8,472 nucleotides of DNA from Desulfobacteraceae bacterium (GTDB lineage: Bacteria > Desulfobacterota > Desulfobacteria > Desulfobacterales > Desulfobacteraceae), in the NCBI GenBank assembly GCA_011390435.1, contig JAABSK010000105.1, positions 1 through 8,472 on the forward strand, given 5' to 3'. This document shows, piece by piece, positions 6,762-8,472 of this stretch. Positions within the stretch are counted from its first letter, which is position 1; each line of letters begins with the position of its first letter. Under the pieces are notes generated by a model. It was not told the DNA's origin. It searched no databases and saw only the letters and a list, made by a program, of their open reading frames with translations. The translations under genes were made by a program, and so were the position numbers.

Positions 6762-7841
6762 ATGCTCTACGAATTTTTGTATCCATATCATATTGATTTT
6801 ACCTTCCTGAACCTGTTCAGGTATATCACGTTCAGGACCATCTACGGCGGCTTGACTGCATTCCTGATCTGCTTTGCCCTGGGACCCTTTGTCATCCGGC
6901 GGCTGGCAAAACTACAGATCGGACAGATCATCCAGACCGATGGCCCCCAGTCCCATATGGGAAAACAGGGGACCCCCACCATGGGCGGCATTCTGATTCT
7001 GTTCTCCATTTTCACCGCCACCGTGATCTGGTCCAACCTGTCCAACCATTATGTGAATATTGTGCTGCTGACGCTGATGCTGTTCGGTTTCATCGGTTTT
7101 TTTGATGATTATCTCATGCAGATCAAAAAACGGAACATGGGATTTACCGCCAAGGGCAAATTTTTGATCCAGGTTTTTTTCGGCCTGATCATCAGCTGGC
7201 TGATCTACAACGCTCCGGATTTCACCCCCACTCTGACCATTCCGTTCCTGAAAGAGGTAGCACCGGACCTGGGTCTGTGGTACATCCCCTTTTCCTGCCT
7301 GGTCATTGTCGGGACATCCAATGCCGTCAACCTGACCGACGGGCTTGACGGTCTGGCCATCGGCCCGTATATCGTGGCCAGCGTCACCTATATGTTTTTT
7401 GCCTATGTGGCCGGACACATCCAGATTGCCGAATACCTTCATGTCCGCCACATTGCAGCGGCAGGAGAGATCTCTGTTATCTGCGGGACCCTTGCCGGTG
7501 CGGGGATGGGCTTTTTATGGTTCAACGCTCATCCGGCGCAGATCTTCATGGGAGATTCAGGCTCCCTTCCCCTGGGCGCCATCCTGGGAACCATTGCGGT
7601 GATCACCAAACAGGAAATCCTGCTGCTGGTGGTCGGGGGCCTGTTTGTTATCGAAGCGATGTCCGTTATTATCCAGGTTTCCTATTTCAAATTCACCAAA
7701 GGGAAACGATTGTTCAGAATGGCACCGCTGCATCATCACTTTGAACTGAAAGGCTGGCATGAATCAAAGGTTATCGTAAGGTTCTGGATCATTTCCATTA
7801 CCCTGGCATTAATTTCACTGAGCACATTAAAGATACGCTAA
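6762..7841 (+). CDS. mraY: Phospho-N-acetylmuramoyl-pentapeptide-transferase MraY
   Basis: MraY is the polytopic inner-membrane enzyme that transfers phospho-MurNAc-pentapeptide from UDP to undecaprenyl phosphate, forming lipid I. The 359-aa length and numbering match E. coli MraY closely. It carries the N-terminal signature FRYITFRT, then IGQIIQTDGPQSHMGKQGTP. The catalytic aspartates D115-D116 lie in FFDDY, followed by NAVNLTDGLDGLA, the third aspartate D265 in MGDSGS, and the H324-H325-H326 motif in APLHHHFELKG. Several hydrophobic segments agree with the family's ten-helix fold. The start at 6762 gives the usual MLY N-terminus. The nearest ribosome binding site is AGGA at 6746-6749, overlapping the stop codon of the small upstream gene and 12 bases from the ATG, so coupling to that gene is possible. 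The murD start follows 4 bases after its stop. Confidence 0.98.
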   Translation: MLYEFLYPYHIDFTFLNLFRYITFRTIYGGLTAFLICFALGPFVIRRLAKLQIGQIIQTDGPQSHMGKQGTPTMGGILILFSIFTATVIWSNLSNHYVNIVLLTLMLFGFIGFFDDYLMQIKKRNMGFTAKGKFLIQVFFGLIISWLIYNAPDFTPTLTIPFLKEVAPDLGLWYIPFSCLVIVGTSNAVNLTDGLDGLAIGPYIVASVTYMFFAYVAGHIQIAEYLHVRHIAAAGEISVICGTLAGAGMGFLWFNAHPAQIFMGDSGSLPLGAILGTIAVITKQEILLLVVGGLFVIEAMSVIIQVSYFKFTKGKRLFRMAPLHHHFELKGWHESKVIVRFWIISITLALISLSTLKIR

Positions 7842-7845
7842 GCCC

Positions 7846-8472
7846 ATGGTCAATACACCGCTTCCATATGATCTTGTCATCGGACTCGGCACCTCTGGGA
7901 TGTCAATGGCCAGATATCTGCACCACTTGAATCGAAAGGTGGTGGCAACGGACATGGATGGATCAAAAACCGCTGAAGCAGCAGCGCTCAATGCATTGGG
8001 GATTGAAACCCAGATCGGGTTCCATGATCCCAAAACATTTAATGCCGCCACCCGCCTGATACCCAGTCCCGGCATCCCTCCGTCCAGCCGATTGATCCAA
8101 AACGCACTGGCCAGTGGCGCTCAACTGACGGGTGAGCTGGATATCTTCTTTGAACACAACACCCTGCCGGTCATCGCCATCACCGGCACCAACGGAAAAA
8201 CCACCACCACCACCCTGACCGGGGCCATGCTGTCGGCCTGCGGCATGACACCCTTTGTCGGTGGCAATATCGGCACCCCTCTGGTGGAGTGCCTGATCAA
8301 CCCGCAGAACACTGATGTGATTGTTGCTGAAATCTCAAGTTTTCAACTGGACCTTGCCAGCCGGTTCAAACCGGAAGTGGGTGTGCTGCTCAATATTTCA
8401 GAAGATCACCTGGACCGCTACAATCGCTATGCAGATTATCAACAGTCCAAATGGAGCCTTTTTACACGACAA
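7846..8472 (+). CDS. murD: UDP-N-acetylmuramoyl-L-alanine--D-glutamate ligase MurD (5' part)
   Basis: MurD is the cytoplasmic ligase that adds D-glutamate to UDP-MurNAc-L-alanine, the step before MurE. The frame stays open from ATG at 7846 to the window edge, giving the first 209 residues of a protein usually around 440-460 long. Visible features are the N-terminal UDP-binding motif GLGTSGMSMARYL, the segment IPSPGIP, the ATP-binding P-loop GTNGKTT (114-120), GGNIGTPL, the EISSFQLD motif, NISEDHLDRY, and the probable carbamylated lysine K202 in QQSKWSLF. The order of these motifs and the SSFQL signature distinguish it from MurC and MurE. There is no convincing Shine-Dalgarno sequence before the ATG; with only 4 bases after the mraY stop, translation probably depends on reinitiation. 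The 3' half, including the C-terminal domain, lies outside the window. Confidence 0.96.
   Translation, partial: MVNTPLPYDLVIGLGTSGMSMARYLHHLNRKVVATDMDGSKTAEAAALNALGIETQIGFHDPKTFNAATRLIPSPGIPPSSRLIQNALASGAQLTGELDIFFEHNTLPVIAITGTNGKTTTTTLTGAMLSACGMTPFVGGNIGTPLVECLINPQNTDVIVAEISSFQLDLASRFKPEVGVLLNISEDHLDRYNRYADYQQSKWSLFTRQ

Overview
The window is the promoter-proximal half of a division and cell wall (dcw) cluster from a Gram-negative, meso-diaminopimelate bacterium. All genes lie on the plus strand, in the classical order mraZ - rsmH - ftsL - ftsI - murE/murF - mraY - murD; the last gene runs off the right edge. The moderate GC content, the DAP-type MurE motif, the in-frame MurE-MurF fusion and a small arginine-rich ERRSGxDRR-style protein make me favour a sulfate-reducer-like Desulfobacterota (Desulfobacterales) host. 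That assignment is inference from memory of such genomes, not something the window proves.

Layout: bases 1-193 are a very AT-rich non-coding leader with two candidate promoters. It also holds three TGG direct repeats at an exact 10-base period (138-162), the expected operator architecture for the autoregulator MraZ. From 194 onward the genes are packed as one apparent operon: mraZ and rsmH are 1 base apart, rsmH and ftsL overlap by 1 base (TAATG), ftsL and ftsI are 2 bases apart, ftsI and murEF overlap by 4 bases (ATGA), and mraY and murD are 4 bases apart. The only break is a 174-base interval between murEF and mraY (6588-6761), and it is largely filled by a 49-codon gene with its own ribosome binding site. 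I see no terminator, tRNA, rRNA, CRISPR array or mobile element.

How the genes work together: MraZ is a DNA-binding regulator of the cluster and RsmH methylates 16S rRNA. FtsL and FtsI belong to the septal peptidoglycan synthase complex. MurD, MurE and MurF add D-Glu, meso-DAP and D-Ala-D-Ala to UDP-MurNAc-peptide in the cytoplasm. MraY then transfers the finished phospho-MurNAc-pentapeptide to the lipid carrier, giving lipid I.

Most of this is conserved core biology, and I do not see a wholly new multi-gene system. The points most worth a second look are the undescribed 49-aa twin-RRxxxDRR protein between murEF and mraY, the 988-residue MurE-MurF fusion with almost no linker, and the CxCxC cluster plus Gly-to-Asp change in the second DNA-binding motif of MraZ. 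The MraZ-box leader is also worth checking.
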